This document shows, piece after piece, positions 45,921-54,395 of a stretch of 64,000 nt of DNA. The position numbers and the translations under genes are program-made. The notes under the pieces were generated by a model. It made no database searches. It saw only the letters and a list, made by a program, of their open reading frames with translations, and was not told the DNA's origin. Source of the DNA: Mycolicibacterium baixiangningiae (lineage in GTDB: Bacteria; Actinomycetota; Actinomycetes; Mycobacteriales; Mycobacteriaceae); NCBI RefSeq assembly GCF_016313185.1, contig NZ_CP066218.1, positions 1,860,001-1,924,000 on the forward strand, written 5' to 3'. The first letter of the stretch is position 1. Every line of letters begins with the position of its first letter.

Positions 45921-47861
45921 ATGGGTAGCATCCCCGTCGTGGTGCGGCACGGTGTGGAGACGACGGAGGCGGCGGTAGCTGTGCGGGTTCGCCCGAACGT
46001 GCTCATCGCCGTGCTCGCCGCGGCCGGTATCAGCGTGTCGCTGATGCAGACGTTGATCATCCCGTTGATCCCCGAACTACCGACGCTGCTGCGGACCGGT
46101 CCGTCCAACGCGTCCTGGGCCATCACCGCGACGCTGCTCACCGCGGCCGTCGCGACGCCGCTGTTCGGTCGCCTCGGTGACATCTACGGCCCCAAACCGA
46201 TTCTGATCACGTGCGCCGCGCTGCTGACCGCGGGATCGGTGATCGCGGCGGTCACCACCTCGCTGATCCCGGTGATCGTCGGCCGCGGCCTGCAGGGGTT
46301 CGGGATGCCGATCATCCCGCTGGGCATCAGCGTGCTGCGCGCGGCGGTGCCCGCCGACCGCGTCGGTTCGGCGATGGGCATCATGAGCGCCTCGCTCGGG
46401 GTGGGCGGTGCGCTCGGCCTTCCGCTGTCGGCGGTGATCGCGGAGAACTTCAACTGGCACGTGCTGTTCTGGTTCGCCGCCGGACTCGGGGCGGCGGCCC
46501 TGATCTGCTTCGCCGTCTTGGTCCCTCCCGTCGGCTCGCGATCCTCGGAACGGGTAGATCTGCTGGGCGCGGTGGGATTGGCGGGTGGGCTGACCACGCT
46601 GCTGCTGGCGATCTCGAAAGGCCAGACGTGGGGTTGGACCAGCGCGACGACGTTGAGCCTGTTCGCCGCCTCGCCGGTGATCTTCGCGGTGTTCGCCTGG
46701 TGGCAGCTGCGGGCATCCTCGCCGATTGTCGACCTGCGCACCACGATCCGGCGGCCGGTGCTGACTACGAACCTGGCGTCGGTCGGCGTCGGCTTCGGTC
46801 TATTCGCACTCTCGCTCGTCGCGCCGCAGGTACTCGAACTGCCGGCGCAGACCGGCTACGGGCTCGGCCAGTCCATGCTGCACGCGGGTCTGTGGATGGC
46901 GCCCGGCGGGCTCGCGATGATGGTGTCCGCTCCGATCGCCGCCCGGATCGCCGCCGCCACCGGACCGCGGTTCACCCTCGTCATCGGCTGCGCGATCATC
47001 TCGGTGTCGTACCTGATCGGCCTGCGGCTGTTGGACAGCCCCGTCGAGGTTCTGGTGCTCAACGTCCTGGTCAGCGTCGGCGTCGGGTTCGCCTTCGCCT
47101 CGCTGCCCGCGTTGATCAACGCGGCGGTGCCGGTGTCGGAGACCGCGGCCGCCAACGGCATCAACGCGTTGGCCCGGTCCCTGGGGACCTCGGTGTCCAG
47201 CGCCGTGATGGGCGCGGTGCTGGCCGGTATGACCACCTCGTTCGCCGGCCGGGCCATCCCGTCGCCGGAGGGCTTCCACACCGCGCTGATCATCGCCGCC
47301 TGCGCCGCTGGGGCGGCCGCGTTGATCGCACTGGCCATCCCGAAACCGACTGCGGCGGTGGCAGGTGCGCCCGCCGCGCCGGGGGATCCGGTGGACGACC
47401 TCGAGGCGGTGCTCACGCGACTGGGCCGGCACTCCGCGCTGGGCACCTACGCCGACGGTATGCCGACGCAGTTCCTCTCCCGGCGGACGTATGTGTTGCT
47501 GGCCCACCTTGACGTTGCCGGGTCCGCGTCGATCGAGGAGATCGCCGGGGCGCTGGGTGTCGACGCGGCGACCGTCAGCAGTGAGGCGTTCGTCATGTTG
47601 CGCGACGGCCTCGTCGAACCGGTGACCGAAGACAGCGCGCCCGCGTGGTCCGGGCGCACGCCGCGGTTCGCGCTCACCGGCAGCGGCCGGGAACGGCTGT
47701 GGCGGCAGCGGTCACACAAGGTCGACGGGCTGCGCCGCGCGGTCGACGGTTGGGACACCGCCGACGTCAAGGCACTGGTCGGTTACATGACGCGGCTGAC
47801 CGACGACATCGACGATGTGCGCGCGGGCGCGCCGACGGTCACAGGCCGAAGCGGGCCTTGA
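45921..47861 (+). CDS. MFS drug-efflux-type transporter fused to a MarR-like winged-helix domain
   Basis: 646 residues. Residues about 20-475 form a 14-helix DHA2-type major facilitator (GRLGDIYGPKP motif A, GRGLQGFG motif). After an Ala/Pro linker, residues about 500-635 look like a MarR winged helix: SRRTYVLLAHLDVAGSASIEEIAGALGVDAATVSSEAFVMLRDGLVEPV, then a wing and a dimer helix. Transporter and regulator are usually separate genes, so one polypeptide is unusual. The frame is continuous with no sign of an assembly join. The 3' end overlaps the convergent DUF3817 gene by 23 bp. Confidence 0.85.
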   Translation: MGSIPVVVRHGVETTEAAVAVRVRPNVLIAVLAAAGISVSLMQTLIIPLIPELPTLLRTGPSNASWAITATLLTAAVATPLFGRLGDIYGPKPILITCAALLTAGSVIAAVTTSLIPVIVGRGLQGFGMPIIPLGISVLRAAVPADRVGSAMGIMSASLGVGGALGLPLSAVIAENFNWHVLFWFAAGLGAAALICFAVLVPPVGSRSSERVDLLGAVGLAGGLTTLLLAISKGQTWGWTSATTLSLFAASPVIFAVFAWWQLRASSPIVDLRTTIRRPVLTTNLASVGVGFGLFALSLVAPQVLELPAQTGYGLGQSMLHAGLWMAPGGLAMMVSAPIAARIAAATGPRFTLVIGCAIISVSYLIGLRLLDSPVEVLVLNVLVSVGVGFAFASLPALINAAVPVSETAAANGINALARSLGTSVSSAVMGAVLAGMTTSFAGRAIPSPEGFHTALIIAACAAGAAALIALAIPKPTAAVAGAPAAPGDPVDDLEAVLTRLGRHSALGTYADGMPTQFLSRRTYVLLAHLDVAGSASIEEIAGALGVDAATVSSEAFVMLRDGLVEPVTEDSAPAWSGRTPRFALTGSGRERLWRQRSHKVDGLRRAVDGWDTADVKALVGYMTRLTDDIDDVRAGAPTVTGRSGP

Positions 47862-48198
47862 GGTTCTTCGACTGGTAGTGCTCGACGATGATGCCGAGCA
47901 GCGGGATCGTGCCGGCGAGCAGCACCCCGATGGTCTTGCCGATCGGCCAGCGCACCTTGACGGCGAGGTTGGCGGTGAACAGAAGGTACGCGAAGTACAC
48001 CCAGCCGTGGATGGGTGCGACCACCCACAGGAAAGGCCAGTCCACCTTCACGATGTACTTGAGCACCATCTCCGCACACAGCACGATGAGCCAGATGCCG
48101 GTGGCCCACGCCAGGATTCGGTAGTTGCGGACCGCCTTGGCAATGGTCTCGGTCGACACTCCGGCGGGCGCGGTGTCGGGCGTCTCCGGTGCGGTCAT
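47839..48198 (-). CDS. DUF3817 membrane protein (second copy, Rv1342c type)
   Basis: 119 residues, three membrane helices after a polar N-terminus. WVVAPIHGWVYFAYLLFTANLAVK aligns with the FGPVHGGVFVAFL motif of the copy at 22088-22471. The ATG overlaps the stop of the LprD-like gene (ATGA), so the two are coexpressed. Function unknown. Confidence 0.88.
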   Translation of the reverse strand: MTAPETPDTAPAGVSTETIAKAVRNYRILAWATGIWLIVLCAEMVLKYIVKVDWPFLWVVAPIHGWVYFAYLLFTANLAVKVRWPIGKTIGVLLAGTIPLLGIIVEHYQSKNLKARFGL

Positions 48199-48587
48199 GG
48201 TGTGGTCCTGCCTTCGTTGTCGGCTTCGGCGGGGTCGGCTTTGGCGAGGTCAGCGAGATAGGCGTTGTACTCACGCAGCGCGGGATCGTCGTCGTCGTGG
48301 GTCTGCGCGTGGTACGTGCGTTCGGGCAGCAGGTGGGTGGGGATCTCGGTGACGGCGTCGCGCGGGTGCGGCGACGGCGGGGCCTCTTCGTAGCGGACGA
48401 ACTTGTAGTACGCGTAGAAGCAGAAGCCCGCGAACATCGGCCACTGCAGGGCGTATCCGAGATTCTGGAACGAGCCCGACGTCGACTCCCAGCGGGTCCA
48501 CTGCCACCACGCCAGCGCGAGGCAGCCGGCGGCGGCCGCGACGACCAGCAGGATCAGCGCCGGTCTCCTACGCCGTGTAGTGGACAC
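48195..48587 (-). CDS. LprD-like membrane protein (Rv1343c type)
   Basis: 130 residues from a GTG start. Residues 9-27 are hydrophobic and contain VAAAAGC, which could be a lipobox, so it may be a lipoprotein as annotated for LprD. A second hydrophobic segment (QWPMFAGFCFYAYYKFV) suggests instead a two-helix membrane protein. The C-terminal third is acidic with a DDDD run. Function unknown. Confidence 0.82.
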   Translation of the reverse strand: MSTTRRRRPALILLVVAAAAGCLALAWWQWTRWESTSGSFQNLGYALQWPMFAGFCFYAYYKFVRYEEAPPSPHPRDAVTEIPTHLLPERTYHAQTHDDDDPALREYNAYLADLAKADPAEADNEGRTTP

Positions 48588-48660
48588 GGCTCCACGGTAC
48601 CGCCTGGTGTTTGAGGCGACGAACCGCTCACGGAGGCTCGAACGGTACGATGGCCACGCT

Positions 48661-48743
48661 GCGGGCGTGGCGAAATGGTATACGCGCCGGCTTTAGGTGC
48701 CGGTGCTCGAAAGAGCGTGTGGGTTCGAGTCCCTCCGCCCGCA
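48661..48743 (+). tRNA. tRNA-Leu (anticodon UAG)
   Basis: 83 nt. Acceptor arms GCGGGCG (48661-48667) and CGCCCGC (48736-48742), discriminator A48743, no encoded CCA. Anticodon stem CCGGC/GCCGG (48687-48691, 48699-48703) with loop TTTAGGT, anticodon TAG at 48694-48696. A variable arm of the long class II type (GTGCTCGAAAGAGCGTG region) supports Leu. A TACGAT -10 lies 9 nt upstream (48646-48651). Synteny with M. tuberculosis is lost to its right. Confidence 0.97.
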
Positions 48744-48775
48744 CTCCGTGTCACCGGGCCAGGCACCATGGCCTG

Positions 48776-49204
48776 GTGACACTCCTGCGCCTGATCGCCC
48801 GTGTGCTCCTCGGGGCAGCGCTCGTCTACGCGGGGATCGGCCACCTGACGTTCGCCCGCACCGACTTCTACGCGCAGGTGCCGCCGTGGCTTCCGATTGA
48901 CGTCGACTTCGTCGTCATCGCGTCGGGTGTCGTGGAGATCGCCCTCGGCGCGGCCCTGCTCGTGCTGCACCGCTGGCGAGTGCCGCTCGGCTGGATCGCC
49001 GCAGCGTTCTTCGTCCTCGTGTTCCCCGGCAACATCTCCCAATTCCTCACCCACACAGACGCATTCGGTCTCGATTCGGACCGCGACCGCGCCGTCCGGC
49101 TGTTGTTCCAGCCCGTCCTCATGGTCTGGGCGCTGTGGTCGACCGGCGCATGGGCGGCATGGCGCCGTCGCCGTACGGAAGGCGAGTCGCATGGACGAGC
49201 GTGA
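48776..49204 (+). CDS. DoxX-like membrane protein
   Basis: 142 residues from a GTG at 48776, 33 bp after the tRNA. Four hydrophobic segments; LLRLIARVLLGAALVYAGIGHLTFAR is the typical DoxX/DoxD-like opening. It is probably part of an integral membrane redox or quinone-related family, but function is unknown. Its end overlaps the next gene by 14 bp. Confidence 0.85.
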   Translation: MTLLRLIARVLLGAALVYAGIGHLTFARTDFYAQVPPWLPIDVDFVVIASGVVEIALGAALLVLHRWRVPLGWIAAAFFVLVFPGNISQFLTHTDAFGLDSDRDRAVRLLFQPVLMVWALWSTGAWAAWRRRRTEGESHGRA

Positions 49205-49661
49205 CCGCGACGAGGCGGGCCGGCCCCGCAACAGCCGCCCGCGTGATGCCCTCGGCCGGCCACTTCCGCCGGGCAGCGAGGGCGTCGCCCGGATCCCCGA
49301 CGATCTGCACCTGCCGCCCGACGAATCGCTGGCCTACGCCCAGCAACTCCTCGACGCCGGCCGCGCGTTCCACGCGCACGAAGTGCTCGAGGCGGCCTGG
49401 AAAGACGGCCCGGACGACGAGCGCCCACTGTGGCAGGGCCTCGCCCAGCTCATGGTCGGCGTCACCCACGTCCAGCGCGGCAACGTCGGCGGCGCCCGGG
49501 CGCTCCTGCGCCGCGCGAGGGCAGGGCTGACGGTCGCGCCGGTGCGGTACGGCGTCGACGTGCCCGGCCTGATCGATTACGCCGACGCGTTGGAGGGGGA
49601 ACTGGACACCGGTCGCGAGATCCCCGCCGACCGGTTGCGGCCGACACTCGTCGTGCCCTGA
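49191..49661 (+). CDS. DUF309 domain protein
   Basis: 156 residues. The DUF309 signature is GRAFHAHEVLEAAWKDGPDDERPLWQGLAQLMVGVTHVQRGN (about residues 60-101), a helical domain with conserved His, Glu and Trp. Family function unknown. The N-terminal 30 residues are basic and disordered. It is coupled to the DoxX-like gene by overlap. Confidence 0.87.
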   Translation: MDERDRDEAGRPRNSRPRDALGRPLPPGSEGVARIPDDLHLPPDESLAYAQQLLDAGRAFHAHEVLEAAWKDGPDDERPLWQGLAQLMVGVTHVQRGNVGGARALLRRARAGLTVAPVRYGVDVPGLIDYADALEGELDTGREIPADRLRPTLVVP

Positions 49662-49671
49662 AACCACCCAT

Positions 49672-49689
49672 CGCTTACGCGGATAAGCG
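49672..49689. promoter_or_regulatory. LacI-type operator 1
   Basis: The 18-bp palindrome CGCTTACGCGGATAAGCG has a central CG and 6-bp arms. A TAGTCT -10 follows at 49691-49696, and the permease ATG is at 49707. It matches 15 of 18 bases at 52064-52081. Central CpG is characteristic of LacI-family operators. Confidence 0.75.
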
Positions 49690-49706
49690 GTAGTCTCCCT
49701 CTCGCC

Positions 49707-51032
49707 ATGGAAAGTCAGGTTTCCGCGCACGCCGCAGCGCCGACGGCGGCGATCCGCAAGGCGATCGCCGGCGCATCGATCGGCAACGCGGTCGAGTGGT
49801 TCGACTTCGCCATTTACGGATTCCTCGCCACGTTCATCGCCGCCAAGTTCTTCCCGGCGGGCGACGACACCGCCGCGCTGCTGAACACCTTCGCGATTTT
49901 CGCCGCGGCGTTCTTCATGCGGCCCCTCGGTGGTTTCGTCTTCGGTCCGCTCGGCGACCGCATCGGTCGCCAACGGGTCCTGGCCGTGGTGATTCTGCTG
50001 ATGTCGGCGGCCACGCTCGGCATCGGCCTGCTGCCCACCTACGCGAGCATCGGCGTCGCCGCGCCTCTGCTGCTGCTGTTCCTGCGATGCCTGCAGGGGT
50101 TCTCCGCCGGCGGCGAATACGGCGGCGGCGCTGTGTATCTCGCCGAGTACGCGCGCGATCGCCACCGCGGGCTGACGGTCACGTTCATCGCGTGGTCCGG
50201 CGTCGTCGGCTTCCTGCTCGGTTCGGTGACCGTCACTGTCCTACAGGCGCTGCTGCCGGCGGCGGCGATGGACAGCTATGGCTGGCGCATCCCGTTCCTG
50301 ATCGCCGCACCGCTGGGCCTCGTCGGCCTCTACATCCGGTTGCGCCTGGACGACACACCGCAGTTCGCCGCGCTCACCGAGACCGACCGGGTGGCGGCGT
50401 CGCCGCTGCGCGAGGCGGCCACCACCGCGTGGCGGCCGATCCTGCAGGTGATCGGTCTGTTCATCGTGTTCAACGTCGGCTACTACGTGGTGTTCACTTT
50501 CCTGCCGACCTACTTCATCAAGACCCTCGAATTCAGCAAGACGGCGTCGTTCGTCTCCATGTCGCTGGCCAGCCTGGTCGCGCTCGTCCTGATCCTGCCG
50601 CTGGCCGCGCTGTCCGACCACATCGGCAGACGGCCGCTGCTCATCGGTGGTGCGGTGGCCTTCGTGGTGCTGGCCTATCCGCTGTTCCTGCTGCTGAATT
50701 CGGGCTCGCTCGCCGCCGCGATCACCGCGCACTGCGTACTGGCGGCCATCGAGTCGGTGTACGTGTCCACTGCTGTCACCGCAGGCGTCGAGTTGTTCGC
50801 CACCCGCGTGCGCTACAGCGGGTTCTCGATCGGCTACAACGTGTCGGTGGCCGCGTTCGGGGGGACCACGCCGTACGTGGTCACCTGGCTGACCGCGACG
50901 ACGGAGAACAACCTCGCGCCGGCGCTGTACCTCATCGTCGCCGCCGTCGTATCGCTCGTCACGCTGTTGACGTTGCGGGAGTCGGCCGGTCGGCCACTGG
51001 CCGGGATCGCGGCCGCTGACGTGCGACGATGA
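49707..51032 (+). CDS. MHS-family major facilitator (organic acid/osmolyte:proton symporter type)
   Basis: 441 residues, 12 membrane helices. [20 protein letters not shown] at the first helix, [14 protein letters not shown] loop 2-3 motif and [19 protein letters not shown] are hallmarks of the metabolite:H+ symporter (ProP, KgtP, ShiA) family. The substrate cannot be read from sequence. Preceded by the LacI-type operator and followed 4 bp later by the lacI-like gene, so the regulator probably controls it. A close paralog is at 55738-57048. Confidence 0.92.
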   Translation: MESQVSAHAAAPTAAIRKAIAGASIGNAVEWFDFAIYGFLATFIAAKFFPAGDDTAALLNTFAIFAAAFFMRPLGGFVFGPLGDRIGRQRVLAVVILLMSAATLGIGLLPTYASIGVAAPLLLLFLRCLQGFSAGGEYGGGAVYLAEYARDRHRGLTVTFIAWSGVVGFLLGSVTVTVLQALLPAAAMDSYGWRIPFLIAAPLGLVGLYIRLRLDDTPQFAALTETDRVAASPLREAATTAWRPILQVIGLFIVFNVGYYVVFTFLPTYFIKTLEFSKTASFVSMSLASLVALVLILPLAALSDHIGRRPLLIGGAVAFVVLAYPLFLLLNSGSLAAAITAHCVLAAIESVYVSTAVTAGVELFATRVRYSGFSIGYNVSVAAFGGTTPYVVTWLTATTENNLAPALYLIVAAVVSLVTLLTLRESAGRPLAGIAAADVRR

Positions 51033-51036
51033 CCAG

Positions 51037-52026
51037 GTGAGCGGTAGGGGAGCAGCAAGGCCGACCAAGGCCGACGTGGCCCGGTTGGCCAATGTGTCCA
51101 CGGCTACCGTCAGCTACGTCCTCAACAACGTCGAGAGCCAACGCATCTCGCCCCGCACCCGTGACGCGGTGCGCAAGGCCGCCGAAACCCTTGGCTACCG
51201 GCCGAATCTGGCGGCGCGCAACCTCGCCGTCGGTGGCAGCGGGGTCGTGCTCTACATCGTGCCCCGCATGGCGCTGGGCGAACTGCCGATGGAAGTCGGC
51301 AGCAGGCTCACGACCGCGCTCGCGCGCCACGGCATCGTGTTGTCGCTGCAGTTCGAGACCGACGACGACCGCAACGTCGTCGACGCGATCAACGATCTGA
51401 ACCCGGTCGCCGTCACCAGTGTGTTCCCGCTGACCGGTGCGGCGCTGGCGGCCGCCGACGCGGCGGGTATCCCGCAGATCCACGTCGGCAGCGCGCAGTT
51501 GCACGCGCTCGGTGAACTGCATCTGTCGATCGGTGACCTGCGGATCACTCATCTGGTGGACCGGGGCCACCGCCGGCTCGCGTTCGCCTACTCCGACGCC
51601 GACAAGCTGCGGCCGCTGGGGGACTACTGGCTCGACGGGTTGCGGGTGGCCGCCCGTGGGCACGCGCTGCCGGAGCTCGTGGTCGGCACCGTCGCGACCG
51701 ACGGCAGCGACGCCGCGGCGGTCGTGACCGGGTGGGTGCAGCTGGGGGTGACCGCGGTGTGCGCACAGAGCGACGAGACGGCGTTCGTGGTGCTGCATGG
51801 TATCCGGGAAGCAGGTCTGCGGTGCCCGGCCGACCTGGCCGTCATGGGCGTCGACGCACGTCCGCTGGGTGCGGTGAGCGGACCGCCGCTGACCTCGGTG
51901 GGGTTCGATGCGAAGGAGATCGTCGACGTCGCGGTGGCGGCGATGATGACGGAACTGGGCTATCCGGTCGAGCCCGAGCCGAATGCCCGCAAGGTCGCGC
52001 GGCTGGTGCAGCGCGCGTCGACCTGA
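51037..52026 (+). CDS. LacI-family transcriptional regulator
   Basis: 329 residues. The HTH and hinge are KADVARLANVSTATVSYVLNN...RTRDAVRKAAETLGYRPNLAARNL (residues about 9-63); the rest is a periplasmic-binding-protein-like effector domain. GTG start 4 bp after the permease stop. Two matching palindromes flank the permease-regulator pair (49672 and 52064), suggesting it represses both the permease and the P450 operon until an effector binds. Effector unknown. Confidence 0.93.
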   Translation: MSGRGAARPTKADVARLANVSTATVSYVLNNVESQRISPRTRDAVRKAAETLGYRPNLAARNLAVGGSGVVLYIVPRMALGELPMEVGSRLTTALARHGIVLSLQFETDDDRNVVDAINDLNPVAVTSVFPLTGAALAAADAAGIPQIHVGSAQLHALGELHLSIGDLRITHLVDRGHRRLAFAYSDADKLRPLGDYWLDGLRVAARGHALPELVVGTVATDGSDAAAVVTGWVQLGVTAVCAQSDETAFVVLHGIREAGLRCPADLAVMGVDARPLGAVSGPPLTSVGFDAKEIVDVAVAAMMTELGYPVEPEPNARKVARLVQRAST

Positions 52027-52063
52027 GCGTTACATCCAAACGAGAATTTGTTGCTTGCACCCT

Positions 52064-52081
52064 CGCTTACGCGTGTAAGCT
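52064..52081. promoter_or_regulatory. LacI-type operator 2
   Basis: CGCTTACGCGTGTAAGCT, a near match to operator 1, with a perfect inner palindrome GCTTAC-GCGT-GTAAGC. Its right arm is the TAAGCT -10 (52076-52081) of the P450 gene, so bound repressor would block the polymerase. Confidence 0.75.
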
Positions 52082-52109
52082 CCTACCGCGTACAGAGAGG
52101 CGGATTTCC

Positions 52110-53312
52110 GTGACCGTGAGTGCCAGCCCCGACGTCTACTTCGATCCCTACGACGTCGGAATCAATGCCGATCCCTACCCGGTGTTCAGACGCCTCCGCG
52201 ACGAGGCGCCGCTCTACTACAACGAGCAGTACGACTTCTACGCGGTGAGCCGCTACGAGGACGTGTGCAAGACGCTCGTCGACCACGAGACCTTCAGCTC
52301 CGCGCGCGGCGCGATCGTCGAACTCATCAAGGCCAACATCGACATCCCGCCGGGCACGGTGATCTTCGAGGACCCGCCGATCCACGACGTGCACCGCAAA
52401 CTGCTCGCCCGCATGTTCACACCGCGCAAGATCAATGCGCTCGAGCCCAAGATCCGCGAGTTCTGCGCTCAGAGCCTGGACCCGCTGGTGGACGCCGGCC
52501 GTTTCGATTTCATCACCGATTTCGGCGCCCAGATGCCGATGAAGGTGATCAGTTCGCTGCTCGGCATCCCCGAGGACGATCAGGAGATGATCCGCGACTA
52601 CGGCAACGCCCAGTTGCGCACCGAGGCCGGTAAACCGATGTCCGCCGCCGAGCAGGGCATGGTCACCGGCGAGGTGTTCGAGGCCTACATCGACTGGCGT
52701 CAGGACAACCCGTCCGACGACATCATGACCGAACTGCTCAATGTCGAGTTCACCGACGAGACCGGCACCGTGCGGCGATTGCGGCGCGAGGAGCTGCTGG
52801 TCTACCTCAACGTGGTGGCCGGTGCGGGTAACGAGACCACGACACGGCTGATCGGCTGGGCGGCCAAAGTGCTCGCCGAGCACCCCGATCAGCGGCGGGA
52901 GCTGGTCGAGAACCCGGCCCTGATCCCGTTGGCCGTCGAGGAGTTGCTGCGCTTCGAACCGCCCGCCCCCCATGTCGCCAGGTATGTGACCCGCGACATC
53001 GAGATCCACGGCCAGACGGTCCCCGAGGGTGCCGTGATGATGATGCTCATCGGTGCCGCCGTGCGTGACCATCGCCAATTCCCGCCCGACGGCGACGTTT
53101 TCGACATCCATCGGGAACCGCGTCAGCACCTGGCCTTCAGCGTCGGAACGCATTACTGTCTCGGCTCGGCGTTGGCGCGACTGGAGGGACGAGTAGCGCT
53201 GGAGGAGATCCTCAAGCGCTTCCCGGAGTGGGACGTCGATATGGCCAACGCCGCGCTCTCACCGACATCGACTGTGCGGGGCTGGGATTCGATGCCGGCG
53301 ATCGTGCGATGA
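52110..53312 (+). CDS. Cytochrome P450
   Basis: 400 residues. Oxygen-activation helix VVAGAGNETTTRL, ExxR in EELLRFEPP and the heme Cys loop AFSVGTHYCLGSALARLE (Cys about residue 350; the first Gly of the usual FGxG is Ser). Soluble, needs ferredoxin partners, none of which are adjacent. GTG start with GAGAGG 9 nt upstream (52095-52100). Its stop overlaps the next start (ATGA). CYP family not assigned. Confidence 0.93.
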   Translation: MTVSASPDVYFDPYDVGINADPYPVFRRLRDEAPLYYNEQYDFYAVSRYEDVCKTLVDHETFSSARGAIVELIKANIDIPPGTVIFEDPPIHDVHRKLLARMFTPRKINALEPKIREFCAQSLDPLVDAGRFDFITDFGAQMPMKVISSLLGIPEDDQEMIRDYGNAQLRTEAGKPMSAAEQGMVTGEVFEAYIDWRQDNPSDDIMTELLNVEFTDETGTVRRLRREELLVYLNVVAGAGNETTTRLIGWAAKVLAEHPDQRRELVENPALIPLAVEELLRFEPPAPHVARYVTRDIEIHGQTVPEGAVMMMLIGAAVRDHRQFPPDGDVFDIHREPRQHLAFSVGTHYCLGSALARLEGRVALEEILKRFPEWDVDMANAALSPTSTVRGWDSMPAIVR

Positions 53313-54394
53313 CATCCCCGACGACCGGGACGGCGCTGGGGGTCCCGAAAGATTGGGACGACATCACACCCGAATGGATGACTTCCGCGCTCTCGGGCCG
53401 GCATCCGGATGCGGTCGTCGAATCGGTCAGCGTCGACCTGCGTGACGACGGCACCAATCGACGCGCGCGCCTGCGCCTGGCCTATTCCTCCGGATCAGGC
53501 CCGGAGACGGTGTTCGTCAAGGCGGTGGACCCCGCCCACCGCGACCTGGTCCGGCTCACCAGCGGCCTGTTCCACGAACCGCGGCTGTTCAACTCCGGTG
53601 TCGACCTGCCACTGGAGCACCCCACCGTGTTCGCCGCGCTGATCGACGAAGTGGGTGAGGACTTCATCCTGGTGATGGAGGATCTCACCGCGCGCGACGC
53701 CGACCCGCGGGATGCGACCCGTCCGCTGAGCATCGAGCAGGCGACGACGGGTGTGCGCGGCCTGGCACGAATGCACGGCCGATACTGGGGCGCAAGGGTT
53801 CTCGAGGAGTCCGCGCTCGACTGGCTGGAGCCGTTCGTACCCTGGGAGGGGATGGGCGCCGCACCGCTGTCCGAGGCCCAGGAACGGCTCGGCGACGGCG
53901 CGCCGGATGTCGTGATGGCGTTGACCATCGGCGAGCTCATCGAGGACATCTGGAAGCCGTACATCCGCAGCCTCACCAAGGCGCCGCAGACATTGCTGCA
54001 CGGTGACCCGCACATCGGCAACACCTACCTGCTGCCCACCGGTGAGGTCGGATTCCTGGACTGGCAGGTCGCCCGCCGTGGCAACTGGTCGCTGGACCTG
54101 GGCTATTTCCTGCAGGGAGCGTTGACGATCGAGGACCGGCGTCGCGGCGAGCGCCACCTCCTCGAGGAGTACCGCGGCGCGCTCGGCCTGCCCGCCGACG
54201 AATTGCCGTCCCTCGGGGAGATCTGGTTGCGCTACCGCGCCTCGGTGGCGCACGGGCTCACGCTGTGGCTGTGCACGGCAAGCGCGGGGGAGCTCTGGCA
54301 ACGCCCCGATATCGCGATCGCACTGGCGCAACGGTATTCGGCGGCCTATGCCGACCTGCAGACCGCCGAGGCGCTCGGGGACATCGACACCTGA
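53309..54394 (+). CDS. Aminoglycoside phosphotransferase-fold (APH-like) kinase
   Basis: 361 residues. The kinase-like catalytic loop LLHGDPHIGNTYLL and the metal-binding LDWQ are present; VFVKAVDP holds the probable ATP Lys. It belongs to the ecdysteroid-kinase-like/APH group often found with lipid catabolism genes, so the substrate is more likely an alcohol or sterol-like molecule than an antibiotic (inference). Translationally coupled to the P450, suggesting hydroxylation then phosphorylation. Ends 1 nt from the convergent permease gene. Confidence 0.83.
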   Translation: MTSPTTGTALGVPKDWDDITPEWMTSALSGRHPDAVVESVSVDLRDDGTNRRARLRLAYSSGSGPETVFVKAVDPAHRDLVRLTSGLFHEPRLFNSGVDLPLEHPTVFAALIDEVGEDFILVMEDLTARDADPRDATRPLSIEQATTGVRGLARMHGRYWGARVLEESALDWLEPFVPWEGMGAAPLSEAQERLGDGAPDVVMALTIGELIEDIWKPYIRSLTKAPQTLLHGDPHIGNTYLLPTGEVGFLDWQVARRGNWSLDLGYFLQGALTIEDRRRGERHLLEEYRGALGLPADELPSLGEIWLRYRASVAHGLTLWLCTASAGELWQRPDIAIALAQRYSAAYADLQTAEALGDIDT

Positions 54395-54395
54395 G

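Noticed and set aside
53309-54394. Aminoglycoside resistance gene
   Set aside because: Only the general kinase loop matches; length, substrate region and operon context fit a metabolic APH-like kinase better.
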